Counted from the first letter of the stretch, positions 6,843-15,923 are shown. The stretch is DNA of 64,000 nt from Suilimivivens sp963650485 (GCA_963650485.1 CAVJLN010000005.1:20735-84734); one strand, 5' to 3'. Notes: generated by a model from the letters alone, not told the origin. A program made the numbers and translations.

Positions 6843-8933
6843 TTAGCTAAGTACGGTTCCATCGGCAAGTGTGATGGTATATCCATTGAAATTGATGGTT
6901 CCGTTGTTGGTGAGGCTGCTGATGGTACAGTCGCCAGTCAGGTTCCAGGTACTTCCGGCTTCGATTGTAAGGACTGCATTATCGGAAACGGCGGTTCCGT
7001 CTTGTGCATTGTCTATAATATTGATGGTTCCGGTAAAGGTACTGTTTCCTTTCAGGGTTATAGCAAGGGTGGAAATTGTATCTACAACAATATCACCGTT
7101 AAGTTCCTGCTGGTCTGCGGTAAATACCACCTTTGCGCCGTTTGCACCTGCAGTTCCCCAGCCATGGGAAGCCGAGTTTCCACAGATATTCATAAGATAA
7201 GAATCACTATCGTGATTGATAAGCTGAACACCGGAAAGGTCGATCTCGCAGGCCGTATTGGTTATGTAGAACAAATCCCCATTGTTGGAGGTAAGGGATC
7301 CACCGGTCATAGAGAAAATGCTCGTTCCGACGTCCGCATCTCCGGACATGGACTGATAAATCATCACATTGTGGACATTTTCATCGGAGCTTGTTCCCTT
7401 CGTGTCACTCATATTTCCGTATACCGTACAGTTATCGAGGGTAATCGAATTCTTTCCTTCGATTACAAGTGCTTCGGAATTATTGGCAGTAAGTGTTGCA
7501 TCTGAAACGGTAATCGCTGCGGTCGAATAAACGGCCGGGGAATTATATCCATTGGAGGTATAGGTTCCTCCATTTACATTGACCGTTCCACCACCACGGT
7601 CGGACCGGATAGCTGCGGAAGAGTTCCCGGAAGTTTCGACAGTTAAGTTGCTTGCGTTGGTTGTTCCACCACCGGTTGTCTGAATGCCGCCGGAATTATC
7701 TGCTGTCGTTGTAATTGTAGAATCCGCAATATTTACAACCGTTCCTGATCCATAGCTGAATACACCGTTACCGTTCTGTGCGGAGGATGTCACCGTTGCA
7801 TTCTGAATGGTTACATTGGCTCCATCTGTAGCCAGTAAAGCTGCATTTACTCCATAGAAGTCTCCATTTTCCGTATTGGAGGTTGCTCCCGCACTCTTAT
7901 TTACAGTAATGTTATTGAGTGTTACTTCTGCCCCATCAACACGAAGCGCATTTTCATCGTCTCCTGTCGATTCATAGGTCTGATTTTCATAAGTGCCATC
8001 TTCGGTGATTGTATTGGCGCTGGACCCTTGAGTCACTTCATCGGATCCACCAAAGGAACCGCCTCCCGGTCCTCCCTGCCCTCCGAATTGAGAGACTGTA
8101 GAAACTTCTGTTACAACTCCATTTTCATCAAATGTAATCTGAAGAATATCACCTTCACTAAGATCCTCTACGGTAATGGTATTATTGTCTTTCGTAATCG
8201 CTGCATCCGAAAGATCTACCGTTATGGTTGTATCTCCTGCGGTAAAGCTCTGCATTCCACCTCCCGGCATTTCCGGAGGTGTCTGACTATCTCCGCTCTG
8301 GCTCTCTGATCCATTTCCACTCGGAGCTTCTCCTTGTGGTGCATTGCCGTCCGGTTTATTTCCATCCGATGTTTCTCCATCCGGCTTCTCCGGCGGTGTC
8401 TGGTTGTCTCCACTCTGGTTCTCTGGTCCATTTCCGTCCGGTGCTTCTTCCTCCGGCGTATTACCGTCCGGAGCTTCCCCTTCCGGCTTCTCCGGTGGTG
8501 TCTGGTTGTCTCCACTCTGGTTCTGTGATCCATTTCCATCCGGAGCTTCTCCCTGTGGTGCTTCTCCGTCCGGTTTATTTCCATCCGATGTTTCCCCTTC
8601 CGGCTTCTCCGGTGGTGTCTGGTTATCTCCACTTTGATTCTGAGAGTCATTTTGATCCGGTGGTGTCTGGTTGTCCCCATTCTGACTCTCCGGTCCATTT
8701 TCATTCGAAACAGACAGTTCTCCCAACTGAAGGGTTATGCCGGTATCATCGATTGCAGTAATCTGTCCTACGACAGTTGTACCTGCATAAGCCGTATTGG
8801 ATGCCAGTGCACTGTCCACCGTCTCCTGAACGGTGTCACTTGTCAAACTGTTATCTGTACTATTGGCAGTGCTGCAGGCTGCTAAGGATAGCGCCATGGC
8901 AAATGCACAGGTCATTGTTAATACTCGTTTCAT
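6843..8933 (-). CDS. Cell-surface lipoprotein with acidic repeat stalk and parallel beta-helix
   Basis: 696 aa. The start at 8933 is set by AAAGGAG upstream and by a classic lipoprotein signal peptide (MKRVLTMTCAFAMALSLAAC, lipobox LAAC); the frame stays open further upstream but has no signal there. Mature residues ~80-225 are a low-complexity stalk of about five units of 34-39 residues built around NQSGDNQTPPEKPEGE, rich in Asn, Gln, Pro, Glu and Gly. Residues ~225-290 form a small beta domain with an ITVEDLSEGD-like motif. The rest is a right-handed beta-helix with ~20-residue Asn/Thr/Gly-rich coils (TGGGTTNASNLTVET). It is probably an adhesin or carbohydrate-binding surface protein. It lies downstream of a two-component system but is separated by a MITE, so it may have its own promoter. 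Confidence 0.8.
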   Translation of the reverse strand: MKRVLTMTCAFAMALSLAACSTANSTDNSLTSDTVQETVDSALASNTAYAGTTVVGQITAIDDTGITLQLGELSVSNENGPESQNGDNQTPPDQNDSQNQSGDNQTPPEKPEGETSDGNKPDGEAPQGEAPDGNGSQNQSGDNQTPPEKPEGEAPDGNTPEEEAPDGNGPENQSGDNQTPPEKPDGETSDGNKPDGNAPQGEAPSGNGSESQSGDSQTPPEMPGGGMQSFTAGDTTITVDLSDAAITKDNNTITVEDLSEGDILQITFDENGVVTEVSTVSQFGGQGGPGGGSFGGSDEVTQGSSANTITEDGTYENQTYESTGDDENALRVDGAEVTLNNITVNKSAGATSNTENGDFYGVNAALLATDGANVTIQNATVTSSAQNGNGVFSYGSGTVVNIADSTITTTADNSGGIQTTGGGTTNASNLTVETSGNSSAAIRSDRGGGTVNVNGGTYTSNGYNSPAVYSTAAITVSDATLTANNSEALVIEGKNSITLDNCTVYGNMSDTKGTSSDENVHNVMIYQSMSGDADVGTSIFSMTGGSLTSNNGDLFYITNTACEIDLSGVQLINHDSDSYLMNICGNSASHGWGTAGANGAKVVFTADQQELNGDIVVDTISTLAITLKGNSTFTGTINIIDNAQDGTAVSDNAVLTIEAGSTWNLTGDCTISSLTNNGTINFNGYTITLADGTVLS
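8262..8697 (-). repeat. In-gene tandem repeat coding the lipoprotein stalk
   Basis: About five imperfect units recur on the minus strand; the GGTGGTGTCTGGTTGTC core is visible near 8393, 8493, 8611 and 8660, with a degenerate copy near 8275. Such arrays are prone to length change by slippage or recombination. Other frames and the opposite strand also stay open here, which is a composition effect. Confidence 0.8.
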
Positions 8934-8982
8934 CCTGATCACTCCTTTGATTCGATTTTTATTTCTTTTCCTTTGTGATATG

Positions 8983-9169
8983 TAACAGTTCAGCCATGCA
9001 GAAATGATTGTATAAGATGACTGTGGGAGCTTGCTCATTAAAGGCAGCTTATACAATCATTTCTATAGGGCGGACGCCCGACATGAAATAAGTTGCCGGT
9101 AAGCACGTATCTTTGTTAGCCAATCTGTACAATCCGGCAGCTTATGAATGTGCATGGCTGAACTGTTAC
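8983..9169. mobile_element. MITE-like element with 9-bp target duplication
   Basis: 187-bp non-coding element. The left end begins TAACAGTTCAGCCATGCA (8983-9000) and the right end is TGCATGGCTGAACTGTTAC (9151-9169), an exact 18-bp inverted repeat. It is flanked by the direct repeat TGTGATATG at 8974-8982 and 9170-9178, as expected of a target duplication. Internally, a second inverted repeat (9001-9016 with 9048-9063) is attached to the left end. The right 90 bases (9080-9169) closely match 47721-47813. It lies between the histidine kinase and lipoprotein genes. No transposase is encoded, so it would need one in trans. Confidence 0.8.
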
Positions 9170-9260
9170 TGTGATATGCTTATTCTAATCAGAGAAGATT
9201 GAAGATAGATTGAAACTTTTTGAATAATTACTAAATATGTACGCTAAAAGTGATTCTACT

Positions 9261-10520
9261 TCAGACCCTCGGAAGCAGCACAACAAACTCCACTTTGCCA
9301 TCATAGCAGTTTACGGAAATCTTTCCCTTATGGGCGGTTACAATCGCCTTTGCGATGGCAAGCCCCAATCCGAAGTGCTGTCCTTCACCGCTTCTGGCAG
9401 CGTCCATCCGGTAAAACCGTTCGAAAATCTGCTCTCTTTGCTTTAACGGAATTTCTTCTCCTTCATTGACTACGGAGAAACGTACCGAATTATGCTCCTC
9501 CCACAGTGAAACGGTGATTGCACCGCCTGCATGGCTGTGGCTGATCGCATTATCAATCAGAATGGACACCAGTTGTTTCAGACGGCTGCTGTCTCCATCC
9601 ACAAATCTGTTTTCTTCCAGATCGCTTAAAAGCTCCAGTCCCTGCTCGAAAGCAATGCTTTCCATCGGAAGTACCTCTCCTGCCACAAGACGGCTGATAT
9701 TCAATCGTTCCGTCTGCAAGGCCACATTCTCCGTTCTGGCAAGTTGGAGGAGCTGCTTAACCAGCGTTCCCATCCGTTCATTTTCATAGCGGATATTGGA
9801 AAGCCACGGATTAACGCCAATCTCCCGCTCCAAAAGCTCTGCATTGGCACTCACTACAGATACCGGGGTTTTCAGTTCATGTCCCGCATCCGAAATAAAC
9901 TGCCGCTGCTTCTCATAGCTTTCTTCCAGAGGTGCTACTATGCGGCGTGCCAGAAAGAGCGATGCCACGAGCACAGCAATCAGCGCAATCCCGCCGAAAA
10001 TCAGCGTATTACGGAACAGCATCGCCATTTCTCCCCGTAAAACGGAATTATCAATGAACGCAACCAACGTATAATTCTCTTTGTCAGTTTTCAGGAACGC
10101 AAGATTCCCTTTTCTTCCCCTTAAGGCATCCCCCCGTAAAACCTCTGCCGCATACTGCTTAAGGATTTCATCCGAATATAAGGTTCCCGATTCATTCTCG
10201 AGACGCAGTACCGTTCCATCCTCCGCAAATGCCACGGAATAAAAGGTCGAAACATCAAACTTATGGGTAACCTCCGGTGGCGGATCTTCCATCCCCTGTG
10301 GCTTCACAGCCTCTTCCATAAGTTCTCTCTCCTTTTCGGGAGAAAGATTCTCCGTATAATCCACATGATACTGACGTGCATACTGCTCGAGCATCCGCTG
10401 GTTATCCGCAGATACCTGTGCATAGCTGGTGCCATAGATGATCGCAAGCGTTCCTGCCAGAAGAACCAGAATCACCGCAAGGATAGAAAATACAATTTTC
10501 ATTCTGGATTTTTTAAACAT
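9261..10520 (-). CDS. Sensor histidine kinase, PhoR/VanS-like
   Basis: Membrane sensor kinase, 419 aa. The first transmembrane helix is at about residues 8-30, an extracytoplasmic sensor segment covers ~31-160, and a second helix lies at ~163-190. No convincing HAMP domain is visible. The H-box is ISDAGHELKTPVSV (phospho-acceptor His), the N-box is LIDNAISHSH, and the G-box is FGLGLAIAKAIV. Its start codon overlaps the last codons of the response regulator by 8 bases, so translation is coupled. The signal is unknown; the operon context (surface glycosylation-like and peptidase genes) suggests a cell-envelope cue. Confidence 0.92.
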   Translation of the reverse strand: MFKKSRMKIVFSILAVILVLLAGTLAIIYGTSYAQVSADNQRMLEQYARQYHVDYTENLSPEKERELMEEAVKPQGMEDPPPEVTHKFDVSTFYSVAFAEDGTVLRLENESGTLYSDEILKQYAAEVLRGDALRGRKGNLAFLKTDKENYTLVAFIDNSVLRGEMAMLFRNTLIFGGIALIAVLVASLFLARRIVAPLEESYEKQRQFISDAGHELKTPVSVVSANAELLEREIGVNPWLSNIRYENERMGTLVKQLLQLARTENVALQTERLNISRLVAGEVLPMESIAFEQGLELLSDLEENRFVDGDSSRLKQLVSILIDNAISHSHAGGAITVSLWEEHNSVRFSVVNEGEEIPLKQREQIFERFYRMDAARSGEGQHFGLGLAIAKAIVTAHKGKISVNCYDGKVEFVVLLPRV

Positions 10521-11196
10521 GCTCGTACCTCAACTGATAGCCCACACCGCGCACGGCTTTGATTTCTGTCTTTGCCTCTACGAAAGCAAGCTTTTTCCGG
10601 GTAAAGGTCATATAAACCTCCACATTGTTATATTCAGAACTGTTCTCATAGCCCCAGATCTTCACGGCAAGCTGTTCTCTTGTAAGAATCTGGTTCTGGT
10701 TCGCAATCAGATATTCCAGAATCCGCCATTCCTTTTCTCCCAACCGCACACTCTGCCCGTTCGTCACACAGAATAATTCACAGGTATTGCTGTTTAACTC
10801 AATATCCCCAAACCGCAGCGTTCCATCCGGCGTATTCACATTTCTTCTTCCCAGTGCGCGGAGGCGCGCCAGAAGCTCCTTCGTCATAAAAGGCTTTGTA
10901 AGATAATCATCCGCACCGCTGTCAAGCCCGGTTACCTTGTCATCCACCTCTGCCTTCGCCGTAAGCATCAGAATTGGCGTTTTGCTTCCGCCCTTTCGTA
11001 ATGTCCGTGCAATTTCGTAGCCGTTTTTCCCCGGAAGCATGACATCCAGAATCAGGATGTCGTAAATCCCGGTCTGCGCAGTTTCCAGACCGGAAATTCC
11101 GTCCGCACAATGATCCACATCATAATTTTCCTGCCGCAGAATCTCGCATAACGCCTGCGCCATACGCTTTTCATCTTCCACAAGTAAAATCTTCAT
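10513..11196 (-). CDS. OmpR-family response regulator
   Basis: 227 aa two-domain DNA-binding regulator. The receiver has the acidic pair VEDE near the N-terminus, the phospho-acceptor Asp in LILDVMLPG (about residue 51), and the Lys of DYLTKPF. A winged-helix trans_reg_C domain with LGEKEWRILEYL follows from ~130. It partners the overlapping downstream histidine kinase and lies 7 bases after the fusion gene, so a single operon is likely. Targets cannot be read from sequence; the lipoprotein gene downstream is a candidate. Confidence 0.93.
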   Translation of the reverse strand: MKILLVEDEKRMAQALCEILRQENYDVDHCADGISGLETAQTGIYDILILDVMLPGKNGYEIARTLRKGGSKTPILMLTAKAEVDDKVTGLDSGADDYLTKPFMTKELLARLRALGRRNVNTPDGTLRFGDIELNSNTCELFCVTNGQSVRLGEKEWRILEYLIANQNQILTREQLAVKIWGYENSSEYNNVEVYMTFTRKKLAFVEAKTEIKAVRGVGYQLRYEHV

Positions 11197-11203
11197 ATCT
11201 TAT

Positions 11204-14200
11204 CTAATATCCTTCTACTCCAAGAATCGATGCGGTCTCTTCCATAATATCCTGTACCACGCCATCCTCAAAAATATTGCGCAGCCCGGCATACTCCACT
11301 GCCGAACAGTACGGCACATATCCCGGAATGGTCGTGAGTGTCATATACGTTTCAACAGCCTCATGACGGTCTTCCTCTGCCATCGTCAGAATATCAAGGC
11401 TCGATAATGCCGAGGTAAGGTAAGAGAAATAATAGCATGGTGAGGTAAAAATATGCGGAACTTCCATCCAGGTATAAAGCTCCTTGATCTGGGAATCGTA
11501 CTGCTTGCCATACCTCCGGGAAAGCTGCAGATAGAGCTTATTCAGCTCCTCGAGCGTCATGTCCGGATTCTCATAGGCAGAAATCTCAAACTCGGAAATC
11601 AGCGCTGTGGAAATCGCATTATCCGCCATGCTATACACATCATAGAAAGCATAAATATCCCCGATGTCCTCTCCTAACAGGTCATCGTAATAGTCATAAA
11701 ACAACATCTGCATGCCCTGGGAATGAATCTCACTGACATCAATGTTGTTGCAGGATTCCAGAAAGGTATCCGCACTGCGGTACGTATTATTGTAATGTCC
11801 GAATTCATGAATCACATTGTAGTAGTCCATATAATTGTCATACATCTGGCCATAAATAAAGCCATCCTTAAAATAAGCTAACCGCATGGTAAATGCCGTG
11901 CTTGCCTTGTTCTGTGAGGTATCCATATCATACAGATGATATTTAAGGAAATGCTCCTGTGTATCCTTAAGCTCCGGATCAATCTCCTCCAGATACGGTC
12001 CGATCTGTTCAATGATGGATGTACTTTCGATCCCCTGTCCTTCAGAATACAATCTCATATAATCCGTTTCATAAAGAGCATCTCTCATATCCGCCATAAC
12101 CGGTACCACCTGCTTCCGGATCTCTGCCAACAGATCTTTGGTTTCATCCAGCGTGTAGTCTCTTACATAAACCATATCATACGCATATTCCGCATAATTG
12201 TCATAACCGTTCAGCTTCGCAATTTCATTCCGGACATCCACAAGCTCTACAAACACTTCTCCGACCGCATCATTCTTCTGCTTGCAGATCCCCTGATAAA
12301 TTTCAATAACGGCATCATGCTCCAAAGACTCCGATTCCGTGTTCAGACGATCCAGATCCCACTCTTCCCCATCATACTCATAATAAAATTCCTCGGAGGA
12401 AAGCTGCTCATACTCCTGCCCCAGACTGTTTTCCTTCGCCGTAAGCTCCTTCTCCTCGTCCGTTACCTCTTCATAATTAAGATAAGCCTCCACCTGCGCC
12501 GCATTCATCAGCTCAATCATCGTGTCCTTATACGGCGATTTACAAAGCTCCCGGATCGCTACATTCAACTGATCCCCGTAATCCACCATCTCATCGAGAA
12601 ACTCTGCCTGGATTTCCTGATTTTCCTCATCAAAAATATTCTGATAGTAGGTGAGCTGTGAAAGCGAATAACAGGTTGAGAGCTTTTCCATTCCATCCAG
12701 TGTATCCCCGAACAATTCCTTCACGCGCTCCGGATTTCCGGCTTCTCCAGCTGCTTCCGCTTCTGCTGCCAGTTCGTTCATTTCGGCCAGCTGTGCATCC
12801 AGCAGATCCATATCGCAGGTTGTCTGCTTCATCTCGTCCAGTGTCAGATTGGCATGATCCACATCCCGGTAGCGTGAGGTTGTCTGATAGACATAAAGCG
12901 TGTACGGCGAAGCATCATCCGTGTAGGTTCCTATGAGGGTAAGCCCGATCTCTTCGGCATTGCCGAGGTCGATACGCGAAAAGATGTATCGTCCTCCCAG
13001 CCGCTTAAACTGATCCACATCAAGATACAAATCATGATCCGTCACCTCATAGGTACGGGAGCTGTTAATAATGGAAAGATCCGTACCGGAGTAAAGGTAG
13101 GCCCGTGCTCCCCATTCATCAAAATACAGCCGGCTCTCCTCCACCTGTTCAAGGGCCGGTGCGATCATTTTGCGGAATTCTTCCTTATAATTCTGGGAAT
13201 AGAAGCCAAGATAACCATCGAGAGTGGCAATATCATTGTATTCCAGAATGGCCGGATAAAAGCCGTATGCCACGGACCACTGCCCACAGTATCCGATATC
13301 CTCCTTTGCCTTTTCAAAAAGATCCGTAGAATAAAACTCACGGTAGGTCAGATCATTCGCTTTCTGCCCCTTCACCATTTCATAAACCTTGCTGAAACAG
13401 GTATGGTAAAGGTCATTATAGCGGGTATTGCTTCCGGAAATCACAAGCACCGCCGCAAGAGCCAGAAGATTTGCCGCCACACGCAGGCTCTTTTTCTCCT
13501 TCTCATACAACCGCTTCAACACCAGGAAAAATGAAGCATACCACACAAAAGGATTGAAGAAAATCGTCCGGTTAAACTGCCATCCGGTAAGCGGAGGGCA
13601 CAGGTGCTCAACCACGTTCCGTACCGGTTCCAGATAATAAATACCATAGATCAGGCTGTTAAAAACAAGAATGACCACGAGGAGATTATACCAGTCATGA
13701 AAAATACCTCTTGCATTTTTCTTCACCAGATAAGAAATATTCAGATAGAAAAAGTAAATGGTACATACCGGAAGCACCACATACATGTGGACACTCTCTG
13801 CATGGAACATGCCCTTTACAAAGGAGTCTCCGATGGTCGCAAGAACTTCCGAAATCGAATAGTTTCCTGCCACGATCGTTGAGCGGATCGTCACTTCATC
13901 ATCGAACAGCATCATATAAAACAGCCGGTATTCACACACAATGTAACCTGCCGATAACACAACAATCGCAAGCAGCAGCCTTTTCGGAAATTTCCGATCC
14001 CTGATCCATAAGATCAGAAATGCAAGCGCCATATATGCCAGAATAAACAGTCCAAAATAGGAAAAATAAGACAGCACCGGATAAAAAAATAACGCCGCAT
14101 ACCAACCAAAGGACGGCTTCCGCATGATTTTTACAAGCAGAAACAGAAGCAGTGGAATGGATGCAAAAGGAATTCCAAATGCCGGAAAGACATTCAGGAT

Positions 14201-14605
14201 TCCATAGGCAAAGCCACATAACCACACAAGTGCCTGCTGACTTTTATATTTTTCACCGAGGAGTTCTCTGCCAAGCAGAACAGAACCTGCAACGGCAATC
14301 AGAATTTTCAGGAAATATGCTGTGATATACGCCGGAAATGCCGGTAACAGCATAAAGAGAATCGTGTAAATATAAAACTCGGAGAACAGCGTATCACGGC
14401 TGATTCCTCCAAGGAAATTCACATAAGCGTCGTGGCTGAAAAACGAATGATCGCTTTTCATCATTTGAAGCTGTGGGATAAACAGATCCAGATTGTCATG
14501 GACGGCTATGACACTGTCCTCTCCACACAGGAGGAACACGGCCATGGCAGCCAACAGGAAGCCTCCAATCACCAACAGATACCACCGGGAAAGTACTTTC
14601 TTCAT
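11204..14605 (-). CDS. YkoS/DUF6044-like membrane domain fused to M3 metallopeptidase
   Basis: One uninterrupted 1133-aa frame joins two families normally encoded separately. Residues ~1-395 are a polytopic membrane region (about ten or more helices), followed by an extracytoplasmic segment to ~575; together these resemble YfhO/YkoS (DUF6044) GT-C-like proteins that work with CsbB/YkoT-type glycosyltransferases. Residues ~580-1133 are an M3 oligoendopeptidase-like domain with the zinc site HEFGH (His933, Glu934, His937) and the third ligand in SEIHSQGM (Glu959), preceded by a long Glu-rich helical region. The peptidase would face outside the membrane if topology follows the family. The gene starts after AAAGGA, 41 bases from the glycosyltransferase gene. 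An assembly join is possible but unlikely, since both parts read as intact domains. Confidence 0.82.
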   Translation of the reverse strand: MKKVLSRWYLLVIGGFLLAAMAVFLLCGEDSVIAVHDNLDLFIPQLQMMKSDHSFFSHDAYVNFLGGISRDTLFSEFYIYTILFMLLPAFPAYITAYFLKILIAVAGSVLLGRELLGEKYKSQQALVWLCGFAYGILNVFPAFGIPFASIPLLLFLLVKIMRKPSFGWYAALFFYPVLSYFSYFGLFILAYMALAFLILWIRDRKFPKRLLLAIVVLSAGYIVCEYRLFYMMLFDDEVTIRSTIVAGNYSISEVLATIGDSFVKGMFHAESVHMYVVLPVCTIYFFYLNISYLVKKNARGIFHDWYNLLVVILVFNSLIYGIYYLEPVRNVVEHLCPPLTGWQFNRTIFFNPFVWYASFFLVLKRLYEKEKKSLRVAANLLALAAVLVISGSNTRYNDLYHTCFSKVYEMVKGQKANDLTYREFYSTDLFEKAKEDIGYCGQWSVAYGFYPAILEYNDIATLDGYLGFYSQNYKEEFRKMIAPALEQVEESRLYFDEWGARAYLYSGTDLSIINSSRTYEVTDHDLYLDVDQFKRLGGRYIFSRIDLGNAEEIGLTLIGTYTDDASPYTLYVYQTTSRYRDVDHANLTLDEMKQTTCDMDLLDAQLAEMNELAAEAEAAGEAGNPERVKELFGDTLDGMEKLSTCYSLSQLTYYQNIFDEENQEIQAEFLDEMVDYGDQLNVAIRELCKSPYKDTMIELMNAAQVEAYLNYEEVTDEEKELTAKENSLGQEYEQLSSEEFYYEYDGEEWDLDRLNTESESLEHDAVIEIYQGICKQKNDAVGEVFVELVDVRNEIAKLNGYDNYAEYAYDMVYVRDYTLDETKDLLAEIRKQVVPVMADMRDALYETDYMRLYSEGQGIESTSIIEQIGPYLEEIDPELKDTQEHFLKYHLYDMDTSQNKASTAFTMRLAYFKDGFIYGQMYDNYMDYYNVIHEFGHYNNTYRSADTFLESCNNIDVSEIHSQGMQMLFYDYYDDLLGEDIGDIYAFYDVYSMADNAISTALISEFEISAYENPDMTLEELNKLYLQLSRRYGKQYDSQIKELYTWMEVPHIFTSPCYYFSYLTSALSSLDILTMAEEDRHEAVETYMTLTTIPGYVPYCSAVEYAGLRNIFEDGVVQDIMEETASILGVEGY

Positions 14606-14646
14606 CTTCTAAAATCCTTTCTGTTTATCCTGCTTCAGGAACACAA

Positions 14647-15594
14647 TTATTTATTTTCTTCACTCATACGGCGTCCTTTTTCGCAGACGAGCGTATAACG
14701 ATATTCAAAGTCTCTGCGGTTCTTCATTGCCATATTCGACAGAATCAGTCCTGCAAAGAAGGACTGAATGGCAGCCAGTCCCACGAAACCGCAGACGATC
14801 AGAGTCGGGAACTTCAATACCAGTCCGGTCTTCACATATTCTGCAAGAACCGGAATAAAGAATGCCACAGCAAGGATTGCCAGAATCAGCGCAAGGATAC
14901 TGAAAAATCCAAATGGCTTATAATCACGATAAAGCTTAAAGATCGTAAACAGTACCTTAAATCCATCGGAATAGGTATTGAGCTTTGATTCACTTCCCTC
15001 CGGACGGTCACGATATTCTACGATCACGTTATCAATCTGCATATGATTATAAACCGCATGAATGGTCATTTCCGTTTCGATCTCAAAGCCCTTTGACAGA
15101 ATCGGGAAGGTCTTCACGAAGCCATAGCTGAACGCACGGTATCCGGTCATAATATCCTTGATCTTACAGCCGAACAGCCGGTTGATGCTGGCTCTTACCA
15201 GCGTATTCCCCATATTGTGGAAGGGACGCTTGTTCTCTTCAAAATAAGTGGAGGAAAGACGGTCACCGACAACCATATCGGAATTGTACTTCAATACCTT
15301 GTCCGCCATTTTCCTTGCAAACTCCATGGGATAGGTATCGTCACCATCCACCATAATGTAGCATTCGGCATCAATTTCACGGAACATTCTGCGGATCACA
15401 TTTCCCTTGCCCTGCATATATTCGTGGCGTACCACGGCGCCTGCTTTCGCTGCAAGCTCTGCCGTCCTGTCTGTGGAATTATTATCATATACATAAATCA
15501 CTGCCTCCGGCAGCTCCCGTCTTGCATCGGTCACTACCTTCTCAATGGTCTTTTCTTCGTTATAACATGGAATTAAAACAGCTATTTTGTCCAT
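14647..15594 (-). CDS. Polyprenyl-phosphate glycosyltransferase, GT2 (CsbB/YkoT-like)
   Basis: 315 aa from the ATG at 15594, chosen because CGAGG precedes it and the protein then begins MDKIAVLIPCYNEE as in the family; the frame is open 17 codons further but without support. The GT2 catalytic domain (residues 1-~215) has VYDNNSTDRT and the metal-binding DGDDTYP. Two transmembrane helices follow (~225-250 and ~260-290), as in CsbB, which charges undecaprenyl phosphate with a sugar at the inner membrane face. The next gene encodes the matching GT-C-like partner, so the pair probably transfers a sugar to a surface acceptor. Confidence 0.85.
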   Translation of the reverse strand: MDKIAVLIPCYNEEKTIEKVVTDARRELPEAVIYVYDNNSTDRTAELAAKAGAVVRHEYMQGKGNVIRRMFREIDAECYIMVDGDDTYPMEFARKMADKVLKYNSDMVVGDRLSSTYFEENKRPFHNMGNTLVRASINRLFGCKIKDIMTGYRAFSYGFVKTFPILSKGFEIETEMTIHAVYNHMQIDNVIVEYRDRPEGSESKLNTYSDGFKVLFTIFKLYRDYKPFGFFSILALILAILAVAFFIPVLAEYVKTGLVLKFPTLIVCGFVGLAAIQSFFAGLILSNMAMKNRRDFEYRYTLVCEKGRRMSEENK

Positions 15595-15662
15595 TCCGTA
15601 ACCTCGCTTTACTCTATAATAAGACTCACAATAATTAAGACTCACATTGCTGCGTTTTTTAC

Positions 15663-15692
15663 ATCATACCATATTTTTCTATATCGTGTGAA
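15663..15692 (-). promoter_or_regulatory. Sigma-A promoter of the glycosyltransferase operon
   Basis: On the minus strand, TTCACA (15692-15687) and TATGAT (15668-15663) are separated by 18 bases, about 70 bases upstream of the start codon. Confidence 0.5.
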
Positions 15693-15753
15693 CTTTTTTG
15701 TTACACTTCACATAGTAGCCAGGCACTTGCTGCCAGACTGCGTAAGAACATGA

Positions 15754-15842
15754 TTCCAGAGTGAGCAGGCTCCTTTTGCGAAGCAAAACTTCAAATGAGC
15801 CTGCGAATTGTTACTGGAACGAGGTACGAGTGAACAGTAACC
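15754..15842. repeat. Hairpin plus dispersed GTTACTGTTCACTCG repeat
   Basis: A compound palindrome: TTCCAG (15754) pairs with CTGGAA (15814-15819), GCAGGCTC (15765-15772) with GAGCCTGC (15797-15804), and TTTTGC (15774-15779) with GCAAAA (15783-15788). Overlapping it, GTTACTG (15810-15816) and CAGTAAC (15835-15841) flank a segment that is about 80 percent identical, in reverse complement, to 57433-57464. Not coding; it fills the 386-base gap between the glycosyltransferase and plsC together with the two promoters. Confidence 0.55.
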
Positions 15843-15894
15843 CTTTTTTACGAAGTATGGCACTCTGTGCATTTTATCTCTTTTATTTCTTTAC

Positions 15895-15923
15895 TTGTCA
15901 TGGTTTCCCGTTTGGTCTATACT
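15895..15923 (+). promoter_or_regulatory. Sigma-A promoter of plsC
   Basis: TTGTCA (15895-15900), a 17-base spacer and TATACT (15918-15923), about 58 bases before the plsC start. Confidence 0.7.

Noticed and set aside
8222..8761. Long open frames on both strands opposite the lipoprotein stalk (including Ser/Phe/His-rich and Arg/His-rich products)
   Set aside because: They result from the periodic codon composition of the repeat and have no ribosome binding sites or family resemblance.
11936..12661. 241-codon plus-strand frame inside the M3 domain
   Set aside because: Antisense to a clearly coding domain, Ile/Leu/His-biased as expected for a shadow frame, no supporting start signal.
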